64,000 bases of DNA, taken from Kineosporia aurantiaca JCM 3230. GTDB lineage: Bacteria; Actinomycetota; Actinomycetes; Actinomycetales; Kineosporiaceae. Below, in pieces: positions 7,610 through 16,997 of the stretch. The notes beneath the pieces were generated by a model, which saw nothing but the letters and a program-made list of their open reading frames with translations, was not told where the DNA came from and did no database searches. Each line of letters opens with the position of its first letter. Position 1 is the first letter of the stretch. A program made the translations under genes and the position numbers. Location of the stretch: contig JODP01000001.1 in NCBI GenBank assembly GCA_000719025.1, forward strand, positions 372,001 through 436,000. The letters are read 5' to 3'.

Positions 7610-8641
7610 ATGAGCGAGCTCGTCATGGGCCTGGACACCTTCGGCGAGGTGCCGGTGGACGACTCCGGCGCCCCGGTCACGCAGGCCGCGGCGATCCGGC
7701 AGGTCGTCGAGGAAGCCGTGATCGCCGACGAGACCGGCGTGGACGTGATCGCCCTCGGTGAGCACCACCGGTCCGAGTACGCGATCTCCAGCCCGGAGAC
7801 GGTGCTGGCCGGCATCGCCACCCGGACCAACCGGATCAAGCTGGCCAGCGCGGTCACCGTGCTCAGCTCGGACGACCCGGTCCGGGTCTTCCAGCGCTTC
7901 GCCACGGTGGACGCGCTCTCCGGCGGGCGGGCCCAGGCGATCCTCGGCCGGGGTTCCTTCACCGAGTCCTTCCCGCTGTTCGGTTACGACCTGGCCGACT
8001 ACGACGTGCTGTTCGAGGAGAAGCTCGACCTGTTCGTGAAGCTGCTCGACGAGAAGCCGGTCACCTGGAACGGCACCACCCGACCGGCCCTGGCCGACGC
8101 GGACGTGTTCCCGAAGACCGACTCCGGGCGGCTGGACACCTGGGTCGGCGTCGGCGGCTCCCCGCAGTCGGTGGTCCGCACCGCGCAGTACGGCCTGCCG
8201 CTGATGCTCGCCATCATCGGTGGCGACCCGGCCCGGTTCGCTCCCTACGTGGACCTCTACCACCGGGCCGCCGAGCAGCTCGGCACCCAGGCCCAGCTGA
8301 TCGGCATGCACTCCCACGGTTTCATCGCCGACACCGATCAGGAGGCCCTGGAGCTGTACTACGCCCCGGCCAAGGCGGCGCGGGACAAGATCGGGGCCGA
8401 CCGCGGCTGGCCGCCGATGACCCGGGCCCAGTTCGACTCCGAGGTCAAGAGCGGATCGCTCTACGTAGGCTCCCCGGAGACCGTCGCCCGCCGCATCGCC
8501 GGCGCCGTGAAGTCCCTCGGGGTAGACCGTTTCGACCTGACCTACACCGGCGGCGCCCTCCCGGCCCAGGCCCGGTCCCGCACCGTCGAGCTGTACGGCA
8601 CCAAGGTCGTCCCCATGGTCCGCGATCTTCTGGAAGGCTGA
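7610..8641 (+). CDS. LLM-class flavin-dependent oxidoreductase
   Basis: 343 residues from an ATG with GTGGAGG 7 bases upstream. It belongs to the bacterial-luciferase-like (LLM) superfamily of FMN- or F420-dependent TIM-barrel oxidoreductases. Visible hallmarks are VIALGEHHRSEYAISSPETV early on, RIKLASAVTVLSSDDPVRVF, the loop ATVDALSGGRAQAILGRGSF, and a C-terminal GSPETVARRIAG followed by DLTYTGGALP. Length and motifs fit the Atu2307/SP_0267-like LLM subgroup. The next gene, 4 bp downstream, is an F420-reductase-like NADP-binding protein. Together they may form a flavin or deazaflavin redox pair, but the substrate is not deducible. An inverted repeat overlaps the probable promoter. Confidence 0.88.
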   Translation: MSELVMGLDTFGEVPVDDSGAPVTQAAAIRQVVEEAVIADETGVDVIALGEHHRSEYAISSPETVLAGIATRTNRIKLASAVTVLSSDDPVRVFQRFATVDALSGGRAQAILGRGSFTESFPLFGYDLADYDVLFEEKLDLFVKLLDEKPVTWNGTTRPALADADVFPKTDSGRLDTWVGVGGSPQSVVRTAQYGLPLMLAIIGGDPARFAPYVDLYHRAAEQLGTQAQLIGMHSHGFIADTDQEALELYYAPAKAARDKIGADRGWPPMTRAQFDSEVKSGSLYVGSPETVARRIAGAVKSLGVDRFDLTYTGGALPAQARSRTVELYGTKVVPMVRDLLEG

Positions 8642-8645
8642 ATCC

Positions 8646-9317
8646 GTGACCACCATCGGTATTCTCGGAGCGGGTAAGGTCGGCACCGTGCTGGCCCGGC
8701 TCGCCGTCGCGGCCGGCTACGACGTCCTGATCTCCGGATCGGGCGACCCGGCCCAGATCTCGCTGATCGTCGGGGTGCTGGCCCCCGGCGCCCAGGCGGT
8801 CACCTCAGCCGAGGCGGCCCGGCGGGCCGACCTCGTGGTGCTGGCCCTGCCGCTCGGCAAGTACCGCAACATCCCGGCCGAGCAGCTGCGCGGCAAGCTG
8901 GTGGTGGACGCGATGAACTACTGGTGGGAGGTCGACGGGGTCCGCGACGACCTGACCGACCCGCGCACCACCTCCAGCGAGATCGTGCAGGAGTTCCTGT
9001 CCGCCTCGCGGGTGGTCAAGGCGTTCAACCACATGGGCTACCACGACCTGGACAGCGGGGCCCGACCGGCCGGGCACCCGGACCGCAAGGCGATCGCGCT
9101 GACCGGGGACGACCCGGACGCGCTGGCCACGGTCGCCGCGTTCATCGACGATCTCGGGTTCGACCCGGTGGCCGCCGGGCCGCTGGCCGAGGGCGTCCGC
9201 CTGCAGCCCGGCACCGCACTGTTCGGTGCGAACACCGACGCGACTACGCTCCGGACCCTGCTCGAAGTGCCCTTCGAGCAGGCCAACCAGCCCACCGTGC
9301 CGCCAGACCTCCGATGA
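8646..9317 (+). CDS. NADPH-dependent F420 reductase-like NAD(P)-binding protein
   Basis: 223 residues from a GTG start 4 bp after the LLM gene, so translationally linked. The N-terminus TIGILGAGKVGTVLARLAVA is a Rossmann fold with GxGxxG, as in the F420:NADP oxidoreductase / NADP-binding family (COG2085). Other family blocks are DLVVLALPLGKYRNIP, KLVVDAMNYWWEVDG, SRVVKAFNHMGYHDL and a C-terminal FDPVAAGPLAEG. True F420:NADP oxidoreductases keep very similar segments, and members of this family also act in detoxification operons with flavin oxidoreductases, so F420 as substrate is an inference. The stop codon lies inside a long inverted repeat (9311-9376) that probably ends the operon. Confidence 0.85.
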   Translation: MTTIGILGAGKVGTVLARLAVAAGYDVLISGSGDPAQISLIVGVLAPGAQAVTSAEAARRADLVVLALPLGKYRNIPAEQLRGKLVVDAMNYWWEVDGVRDDLTDPRTTSSEIVQEFLSASRVVKAFNHMGYHDLDSGARPAGHPDRKAIALTGDDPDALATVAAFIDDLGFDPVAAGPLAEGVRLQPGTALFGANTDATTLRTLLEVPFEQANQPTVPPDLR

Positions 9318-9376
9318 CTGGCTCGGTCTTCCCGGGAAAGCCTGCCTGCTGACGGGCCGACCCGGGAAGTCATCGG
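9311..9376. terminator. Long imperfect inverted repeat over the stop codon of the F420-reductase-like gene
   Basis: The outer arms CCGATGACT (9311-9319) and AGTCATCGG (9368-9376) match exactly. The inner arms CTTCCCGGG (9328-9336) and CCCGGGAAG (9361-9369) also match exactly, with an 8-base bulge on the left only. RNA from either strand would fold strongly. A terminator is the simplest reading. The bulged two-step structure could also mark an old rearrangement end. Confidence 0.55.
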
Positions 9377-9510
9377 AGCGCGACCACCCCGCCAACATCG
9401 CCTGGCAGGCGCAGGTCACGCCGCTGCAGTCGACCCCGGACGACTACTCCGGTGACGACGACGGCCTGCCCTTCGTCTGGAGCCTGACCGGCCAGCTCCG
9501 GCCGGCGTAG
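9370..9510 (+). pseudogene. Possible 3' remnant of an unidentified gene
   Basis: The + frame ending at the stop just before 9511 reads HPANIAWQAQVTPLQSTPDD and then GDDDGLPFVWSLTGQLRPA. This looks like a genuine protein C-terminus, with natural residue mix and codon use. No start codon or SD precedes it, and upstream the frame is merged with the inverted repeat and the reductase gene in another frame. It may be the tail of a deleted gene whose regulator (the FadR-type gene, 3 bp downstream) survived. Family not recognised; chance is not excluded. Confidence 0.25.
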
Positions 9511-9513
9511 CGG

Positions 9514-10236
9514 ATGGCCCTCACCGACGACGCGATCGACAAGATCAAGCAGATGATCATCGCCGGGAGCCTGGCCCCCGGCGACCGGCTCCCCCGCGAG
9601 GCCGATCTGGCCGTGCAGCTGGGCCTTTCCCGCAACTCGCTGCGCGAGGCGGTGCGCGCCCTGGCCCTGATCAACGTCCTCGACGTCCGGCAGGGCGACG
9701 GCACCTACGTCACCAGCCTGGCCCCGGGGATGCTGACCGAGGCCATCTCGTTCATCGTCGACCTGCAGCACGACGGCTCGGTCCTGGAGTTCCTGGAGGT
9801 CCGCCGGCTGCTCGAGCCGGCCGCCACCAGCATGGCCACCTACCGGATGAGCGACGAGGAGGTGGCCGGCCTCGCCGACCTCCTCGACCGGCTGGGCGAC
9901 TCCCCGACCCTGGAGGCCCTGGTGGAGAACGACCAGGAGTTCCACCGCCGGATCGCCCGGGCCTCCGGCAACGACGTGCTGGCCTCGCTGATCGAGAGCG
10001 TCTCCGGCCGCACCCACCGGGCCCGGGTCTGGCGCGGTCTCACCCAGGAGTCGGCCGTCGCCCGCACCCTGGACGAGCACCGGGCGATCCAGCTCACCAT
10101 CGCCCAGCGCCAGCCCGATGTGGCCCAGGCCTGGGCCGGGGTGCACGTGGCCGGGGTGGAGCAGTGGCTGCGGCGGAGCCTGGCCGAGGCGGCTGCCGAG
10201 AAACTGCGCACGGCGGCTCCGCCTACGGTCGCCTGA
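9514..10236 (+). CDS. GntR-family transcriptional regulator, FadR (FCD) subfamily
   Basis: 240 residues. An N-terminal winged helix-turn-helix covers about 1-70: IIAGSLAPGDRLPREADLAV, LGLSRNSLREAVRAL and VRQGDGTYV, the standard GntR signature. A helical FCD ligand-binding domain covers about 80-235: FLEVRRLLEPAATSMA, then a conserved Asp/His-bearing segment NDQEFHRRIARASGNDVLAS, then DEHRAIQLTIAQRQPDVAQA. In FCD proteins these Asp/His residues usually bind a metal that holds an organic-acid effector. FadR-type regulators normally control an adjacent catabolic gene, but the upstream neighbour seems lost (see the remnant) and the downstream gene is convergent. The 3' end overlaps the hydrolase by 14 bp. 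No convincing SD is visible. Confidence 0.9.
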   Translation: MALTDDAIDKIKQMIIAGSLAPGDRLPREADLAVQLGLSRNSLREAVRALALINVLDVRQGDGTYVTSLAPGMLTEAISFIVDLQHDGSVLEFLEVRRLLEPAATSMATYRMSDEEVAGLADLLDRLGDSPTLEALVENDQEFHRRIARASGNDVLASLIESVSGRTHRARVWRGLTQESAVARTLDEHRAIQLTIAQRQPDVAQAWAGVHVAGVEQWLRRSLAEAAAEKLRTAAPPTVA

Positions 10237-11053
10237 GGAACGGGACCAGGATCTCCAGGAGCTCTTTCGGCCGGTCCAGCGGCAGGATGTGGCCGCCGTC
10301 GGGGATGAGATACCGATGGACGTCGTCCGCGATCGGTTCGATCTGGCCGGCGGTGGCCTCGCCGACGGTGGCGCCCCCGATCGCGGCGACGGGCATGGTC
10401 AGCCGCTGCTTCTTCACCAGCTCCGCGATCAGTTCGGCGTTCGGGCGCATGGCCCGGTAGTGATCGAAACCAGCTCGCAAACGGTCGGTTCCGGTGTAGG
10501 CGGCGACGAAAGCGTCCCTCATTGAAGCCGGAATTCCCCGACCCAAGGTGCCGGACCGCAGAAACCAGTCCAGGTAGTCGCCTTCGTGTCCGGCCAGCAC
10601 GGTCTCGGCCAGACCGGGGACCGCGTGGAAGCCGAACCACCACGGTGGGCCGGTCTTCAGGAAAGCCTCGGCGCCGGGCAGGGTTCCGATCATCGCCTCC
10701 ATCACCACCAGGCGCCGGACCCGCTCCGGGTTGCGCAGGGCGGTGAAGAACGCGACGGGGGCGCCCAGGTCGATGCCCACCACCTGCGCGGTGGTCAGGC
10801 CGAAGGCCTCGATCACGCCGAGCACGTCGTCGGCCAGGGTGTTCAGGTCGTAGCCGGTGGCCGGGCGGTCACTCTCCCCCAGGCCACGCAGGTCCGGGGC
10901 GATCACCAGGTGCTCCTCGGCCAGGGTCGGCAGCACCTCGCTCCAGACCCGCCAGGTGTGCGGCCAGCCGTGCAGGAGCACGACCGGGTCGCCGGCTCCC
11001 GCACTGGCCACGTTCATCGCGATGCCGTTCACCCGGATGCGCTGCTCTCGCAC
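10223..11053 (-). CDS. Alpha/beta hydrolase, epoxide-hydrolase-like
   Basis: 276 residues from the GTG at 11051-11053, chosen because GAGGAGGA lies about 8 bases upstream; the frame is open further but without an SD. Motifs: oxyanion loop LLHGWPHTWRVWSEVLP, then APDLRGLGESDRP, the nucleophile elbow VVGIDLGAPVAFF with Asp in place of Ser, and the C-terminal catalytic His in DGGHILPLDRP. An Asp nucleophile in this position is typical of epoxide hydrolases and haloalkane dehalogenases rather than esterases. The residues around it (GAPVA) are closer to epoxide hydrolases. No signal peptide, so cytoplasmic. The gene diverges from an HxlR regulator, with a palindromic site in the 98-bp gap. That arrangement suggests substrate- or stress-responsive control. 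Confidence 0.88.
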   Translation of the reverse strand: MREQRIRVNGIAMNVASAGAGDPVVLLHGWPHTWRVWSEVLPTLAEEHLVIAPDLRGLGESDRPATGYDLNTLADDVLGVIEAFGLTTAQVVGIDLGAPVAFFTALRNPERVRRLVVMEAMIGTLPGAEAFLKTGPPWWFGFHAVPGLAETVLAGHEGDYLDWFLRSGTLGRGIPASMRDAFVAAYTGTDRLRAGFDHYRAMRPNAELIAELVKKQRLTMPVAAIGGATVGEATAGQIEPIADDVHRYLIPDGGHILPLDRPKELLEILVPFLRRP

Positions 11054-11072
11054 GCTGGTTCCTCCTCGGGAC

Positions 11073-11093
11073 CTGGTTACCATTGGTGACCAG
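11073..11093. promoter_or_regulatory. Candidate HxlR operator between divergent genes
   Basis: CTGGTTACC-att-GGTGACCAG is a 21-bp palindrome with 9-bp arms and one mismatch. It is centred in the intergenic region between the hydrolase (start 11053) and the HxlR gene (start about 11152). Position and symmetry fit a dimeric winged-helix repressor controlling both genes. Confidence 0.55.
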
Positions 11094-11151
11094 CACACCG
11101 CAGGAGACCGGCGGTGGGAAGACGGCACTTTCAGGGAAGGTGGTGAGTTCG

Positions 11152-11529
11152 ATGAAACCACGGGGTGACCTGTTCAGCCCGGCCTGCCCGACGCGGAACC
11201 TGCTGGACCGGATCGGCGACAAATGGACGTCGATGGCGGTGAAGGTGCTCGCCGAGGCGCATCCCGGGGAGGTCCGGTTCGCGGAACTGCGGCGGCGCAT
11301 GCCCGGCGTCTCGCAGAAGATGCTCTCGATGACCCTGCGCAAGCTGTCCCGGGACGGGCTGGTCACCCGCCGGGTCGAGGACACGGTGCCGCCCAGCGTG
11401 CACTACAGCCTTACCCAGCGCGGGCTTTCGCTGGAATCCCGGCTGGCCGTGCTCCGCGACTGGGCCGAGGAGAACATGCACGAGATCGATGAGCACGGCC
11501 GCCGCTGGGATTCCGGTCAGGCCGGGTAG
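11152..11529 (+). CDS. HxlR-family winged-helix transcriptional regulator
   Basis: 125 residues from the ATG at 11152 (purine-rich GGAAGGTGGTGAG upstream); a GTG at 11140 is an alternative. The protein is a single HxlR domain. It has the N-terminal Cys in SPACPTRNLLDRIGDKWTSM, RFAELRRRMPGVSQKMLSMT as recognition region, LRKLSRDGLVTRRVED as the wing, and VHYSLTQRGLSL followed by a C-terminal dimerisation helix. The conserved Cys near residue 12 is the redox or electrophile sensor in several HxlR proteins (such as HypR and YodB), so thiol-based sensing is possible. It diverges from an epoxide-hydrolase-like gene across a palindrome and probably regulates that gene and itself. The 3' end overlaps leuA by 13 bp. 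Confidence 0.88.
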   Translation: MKPRGDLFSPACPTRNLLDRIGDKWTSMAVKVLAEAHPGEVRFAELRRRMPGVSQKMLSMTLRKLSRDGLVTRRVEDTVPPSVHYSLTQRGLSLESRLAVLRDWAEENMHEIDEHGRRWDSGQAG

Positions 11530-12938
11530 GTCTCCGTGTAGAGGTTCTTCAGCTCCTGCGCGGTGACTTCCAGCCCGGTCCGGTCGGAGTGCGCCTGCAC
11601 CACCTTGGCGAACTCGATCTGCTGCCTGCGGTCCAGCTCGATGCCGAACTCGCTCTCCAGCAGATAGGCGATGCCGCCCTTGCCGGACTGCGAGTTCACC
11701 CGGATCACCGCCTCGTAGCTGCGTCCCAGGTCGGCCGGATCGATGGGCAGATAGGGCACGCGCCAGGGCAGTTCGCGCTCGGGAACGCCGGTTTCGGCGG
11801 CTCGGGTGCGGTGCTCGGCGAAGCCCTTCCGGATCGCGTCCTGGTGGGTACCGCTGAACGCGGTGTGGACGTACTCGCCGACGTACGGGTGCCGGGGGTG
11901 GATCTCGATCCGGTTGCAGTGCTCGACGGTGCGCCGGATCTCGTCGATGTCGGAGAAGTCGATCATCGGATCCACGCCCTGGGCGTGCAGATTCAGGGCC
12001 AGGGTGGCGATGTCGACGTTGCCGGTGCGCTCTCCATTGCCGAAGACACAGCCCTCCACCCGTTGCGCCCCGGCCAGCACGGCGAGTTCTGCGCAGGCGA
12101 TGCCGGTGCCGCGGTCGTTGTGCGGGTGCACCGAGAGGATCACCGAGTCCCGCCGGGCCAGATGCTTGTGCATGTACTCGATCTGGTCGGCGTAGACGTT
12201 CGGCGTCGCAACCTCCACCGTGGCCGGCAGGTTCAGGATCACCGGCCGGGCCGGGGTGGCGTCCCAAACCTCGGTCACCGTGTCGCAGACCTCGATGATG
12301 TGGTCCGACTCGGTCAGGTTGAAAACCTCCGGTGAGAACTGGAACCGGACATTCTCCAGGTGCCCGGCCCGGCGCGCGATCTCGCCGGCGGCCGCGCGGA
12401 TGTGCTCGATCTGCTGCTCGCGGGTCATCCCCAGCACGGTTTCCCGCCAGACCGGAGCGGTTGCCATGTAGAGGTGGATCACCACGGGATTGCTGATACC
12501 ACGGATGGATTCGACGGTTCGGGCGATCAGGTCGGTGCGGGCGGGGGTGAACACCACAACGGTCACGTCCGGCGGCGCGATCGGCTGTTCGGCCAGCAGT
12601 CGGACGAAGTTGTAGTCGGTCTGCGAGGCGGACGGGTAACCCACCTCGATCTCCTTGTAGCCCATCGCCACCAGCAACTCGAAGAACCGCCGCTTGCGGG
12701 CCGGGTCCATCGGCTCGGCCAGCGCCTGGTTGCCGTCCCGCAGGTCGACCGGGACCCAGAGCGGGGCCTCGGTGATCTGCCGACCGGCCCAGTCATGAGT
12801 GAATTCGGGCAGTTCCAGGCGCTGGGTGACGCTGCGATAGCGACGCCAGGGCATCTGCGAAGGGCGCTGCCGGTTCCAGGCCGGGGCGTGGGCCGGGATC
12901 GCGCCGGCGGGCGTGCTGATCGTGGGAAAGCCGGTCAT
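11517..12938 (-). CDS. leuA: 2-isopropylmalate synthase, short form lacking the regulatory domain
   Basis: 473 residues from the ATG at 12936-12938 (AAGGAACC upstream). It catalyses acetyl-CoA plus 2-ketoisovalerate to 2-isopropylmalate, the first committed step of leucine synthesis. The TIM barrel holds WVPVDLRDGNQALAEPMDP (metal-binding Asp and catalytic Arg), GYKEIEVGYPSASQTD, and the metal-binding HPHNDRGTGIA. The subdomain GNGERTGNVDIATLALNLHA and YVGEYVHTAFSGTHQDAIRK are clear. The protein stops at ELKNLYTETYPA, where actinobacterial enzymes of about 560-640 residues continue into a C-terminal leucine-binding domain. That allosteric domain is absent, and the overlapping HxlR gene leaves no room for it. 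A Leu-rich leader peptide gene lies 71 bp upstream, so control is likely by attenuation. Confidence 0.93.
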   Translation of the reverse strand: MTGFPTISTPAGAIPAHAPAWNRQRPSQMPWRRYRSVTQRLELPEFTHDWAGRQITEAPLWVPVDLRDGNQALAEPMDPARKRRFFELLVAMGYKEIEVGYPSASQTDYNFVRLLAEQPIAPPDVTVVVFTPARTDLIARTVESIRGISNPVVIHLYMATAPVWRETVLGMTREQQIEHIRAAAGEIARRAGHLENVRFQFSPEVFNLTESDHIIEVCDTVTEVWDATPARPVILNLPATVEVATPNVYADQIEYMHKHLARRDSVILSVHPHNDRGTGIACAELAVLAGAQRVEGCVFGNGERTGNVDIATLALNLHAQGVDPMIDFSDIDEIRRTVEHCNRIEIHPRHPYVGEYVHTAFSGTHQDAIRKGFAEHRTRAAETGVPERELPWRVPYLPIDPADLGRSYEAVIRVNSQSGKGGIAYLLESEFGIELDRRQQIEFAKVVQAHSDRTGLEVTAQELKNLYTETYPA

Positions 12939-13009
12939 CGTGCTGGTTCCTTCGGTCTCGGTGATCGACCGGCGGGCACGACGACTCCACGACGAGGGAG
13001 CCGGTCCGA

Positions 13010-13069
13010 TCAGCCCCCGCCGTGGCGGCGGAGGAGCAGGAGACGGGTGGTCAGCACGCGCGCCACCAT
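13010..13069 (-). CDS. Leucine leader peptide of leuA (attenuator)
   Basis: A 19-codon frame ending 71 bp before leuA on the same strand reads MVARVLTTRLLLLRRHGGG. It has four consecutive Leu codons (CTC CTG CTC CTC) after an earlier CTG, then Arg-Arg-His-Gly. Ribosome stalling at a Leu run when charged leucine tRNA is scarce is the classic attenuation mechanism. Leader peptides with a Leu run followed by Arg-Arg-His-Gly are described before leuA in actinobacteria (comparative work by Seliverstov and colleagues). The segment after the Leu codons is strongly self-complementary (CCGCC/GGCGG), as needed for alternative hairpins. No strong SD precedes the ATG, and TATGGT overlapping it looks like a -10 box, so translation could start at an internal GTG on a leaderless RNA. 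Confidence 0.75.
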   Translation of the reverse strand: MVARVLTTRLLLLRRHGGG

Positions 13070-13091
13070 ACACGGCCGGACCCAGCTGCGT

Positions 13092-15452
<2,361 letters not shown>

Positions 15453-15516
15453 GCCTTCCAGCCTAGCCGCGAGCCACTGACCAGGACTTCTCTATTCCTG
15501 ACCGAGTCCTCGGCGG

Positions 15517-16155
15517 TCAGGGCGTCTTCTGCACCGACCGCACCACGGACATCGCCCGGTCGTCCAGGTCGAGCCGGCCCTTGCCCACCGTCCGGGTCCA
15601 GGTGGCGTTGCTGCGCACCACCCGGGCCGGCACCCCGACGCAGACCGAGAGCGGCGGCACCACCCCGGAGACCACCGCCCGGGTCCCGACCACGGTGCCG
15701 GAACCGACCGAGGCACCCTTCAGCACGATCGCCTGCTTGCCCAGCCAGACGTGATCGCCGATGTAGATCTGCTCGTCCGGATTCACCCGGTCGCCGCTGT
15801 CCACGTCGTAGATGGCGTGCGTGTCGGTGGTCCGGATCTCGATCCCGAAGCTGAGCATGCAGTCCTCGCCGATCAGCACGGCGCTGCGCTGGGCCACGAT
15901 CTGGGCGGTCTCGCAGGTCGTGTCCTCGCCGATCACCACCGTGGCCCCGCCGGACACGGTGATGTTCCACTTGCCGGTGACCCCGGCACCGATCCGCACG
16001 GTGCACGGGCCGGCGTCGTCGCGCATCCGGATCCGTCCGGTGATCTCGGCCGAGGGCGCGATCCAGAGATCGTGGTCCTTGCCCTTCAGATCCAGCTTCA
16101 ACTCTTCCACGGGCCTGGATGTTTCCACAGCTGCGCCAGATTGCCCAGTGCACAC
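15517..16155 (-). CDS. Left-handed beta-helix (hexapeptide-repeat) acyltransferase
   Basis: 212 residues from a GTG at 16155. Start codons at codons 10 and 16 are also possible because the upstream SD is weak. From about residue 30 the chain shows hexapeptide turns ([LIV]-G-x-x-x-x): IAPSAEITGRIRM, VRIGAGVTGKWNITV, VVIGEDTTCETAQIVAQ, VLIGEDCMLSFGIEI. These are followed by an extended loop with TTDTHAIYD, then IYIGDHVWLGKQAIVLKGAS and TVVGTRAVVSG, ending in VCVGVPARVVR. The His in the loop (TDTHAIYD) is the usual catalytic base of sugar O-acetyltransferases of the WbbJ/VatD type. The substrate, probably a surface sugar, is unknown. No glycan cluster is adjacent. Confidence 0.87.
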   Translation of the reverse strand: MCTGQSGAAVETSRPVEELKLDLKGKDHDLWIAPSAEITGRIRMRDDAGPCTVRIGAGVTGKWNITVSGGATVVIGEDTTCETAQIVAQRSAVLIGEDCMLSFGIEIRTTDTHAIYDVDSGDRVNPDEQIYIGDHVWLGKQAIVLKGASVGSGTVVGTRAVVSGVVPPLSVCVGVPARVVRSNATWTRTVGKGRLDLDDRAMSVVRSVQKTP

Positions 16156-16668
16156 GGCTTTTCACGGTTCTGCGAAACATTTCGGTGAACCCAGGGTTGC
16201 CGGAGGGAGGTTCTGGTTACGCGTCCGGTTCACAACCGCATCGCCCGGCCGGGCGCGCCCGGTCCACCGAACCCAGCGACCGCCCCGCAGAAAGTGTTTC
16301 CCAGAAAAGCACGAGCCGATTTCCGGATCGCCGGTCGCCCACGGCCCGAGCGGGACCAGCAAAGGTCTGACTTTTACCGGGTCACGGGCGCCGACCAACC
16401 CACCCTTGCATTACCCGGTGTCACCGCAGAAATTCGCCCGGTTCTTCCCCGGCCCGGTCCGGACCTGCGGTTTACCTCAGATTCCGGACGGCCGGAGACA
16501 ATGGCGCGGATTACTGTGCGTTCATTGAATCCGACAACTGACGAACAATGCCGTCGCACGGCGAAAGTCATTCCGGCCGCCGGTCATACCGGTTTAACAA
16601 ACCGCCGCAATGTCCGTGGTAACTTTCACGCGCTTCCCGCCCGACGGCCCATTCGGCGGAATCTTTCG
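16156..16668. other. Non-coding interval of about 510 bp
   Basis: No frame here has coding character or a plausible SD and start. The stretch is somewhat less GC-rich than its flanks and contains scattered short repeats of the form ACCGGGT / ACCCGGT and several CCGG-centred dyads. It must hold the promoters of the divergent acyltransferase and chitin-binding-like gene, but I cannot place them. Confidence 0.5.
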
Positions 16669-16698
16669 ATGACCTCCACCGAAAGGAAACATGCGTTC

Positions 16699-16935
16699 AT
16701 GACCGCCACCCGTTCCGCCATCGCGACGTTCGTCGTGGTGATCCTGATCGCGGTCGGATACTTCGTCTGGGAGCAGACCCGGTCCAGTTGCCCGGACGAC
16801 TTCGGCCCCGGCCAGAGCTACTCCGCCAACGACAAGGTCACCTTCGCCGGGACCGTGTGGAAGGCCAAGGTCGACACCAGCACCGAGGTGCCCGGCCCGG
16901 ACGCCAAGAACTGGGTGGCCGCCGGCACCTGCTGA
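16699..16935 (+). CDS. Small membrane-anchored protein with a chitin-binding (CBM5/12-like) module
   Basis: 78 residues from the ATG at 16699 (AAAGGAAA about 10 bases upstream). An in-frame ATG at 16669 would add TSTERKHAF to the N-terminus. Residues 1-25 form one hydrophobic helix (ATFVVVILIAVGYFVW). It is followed by CPDDFGPGQSYSANDKVTFA, then GTVWKAKVDTSTEVPGPDAK and NWVAAGTC. The pattern Y-x-x-x-D-x-V-x-x-x-G-x-x-W-x-A ... P-x-x-x-x-x-W is that of CBM5/12 chitin-binding modules, with two Cys (CPDD and the final C) able to form a disulphide. The same pattern occurs at the C-terminus of the LPMO 1 kb away (YDRGDKVTYDGVTYECRQSH). I infer a surface-tethered carbohydrate-binding protein. A terminator follows at 16959. 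Confidence 0.65.
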   Translation: MTATRSAIATFVVVILIAVGYFVWEQTRSSCPDDFGPGQSYSANDKVTFAGTVWKAKVDTSTEVPGPDAKNWVAAGTC

Positions 16936-16958
16936 GCGCGGTACCGGCGGCCGCCGGG

Positions 16959-16994
16959 AGCCCGTGAACCCAGGTCCCGAAGGGTTCGCGGGTT
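16959..16994. terminator. Bidirectional hairpin between convergent genes
   Basis: A 13-bp stem (16959-16971 with 16982-16994) containing two wobble pairs in RNA, with a 10-base loop. It starts 23 bases after the chitin-binding-like gene and ends 3 bases from the stop of the convergent DUF305 gene. Confidence 0.75.
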
Positions 16995-16997
16995 CTC

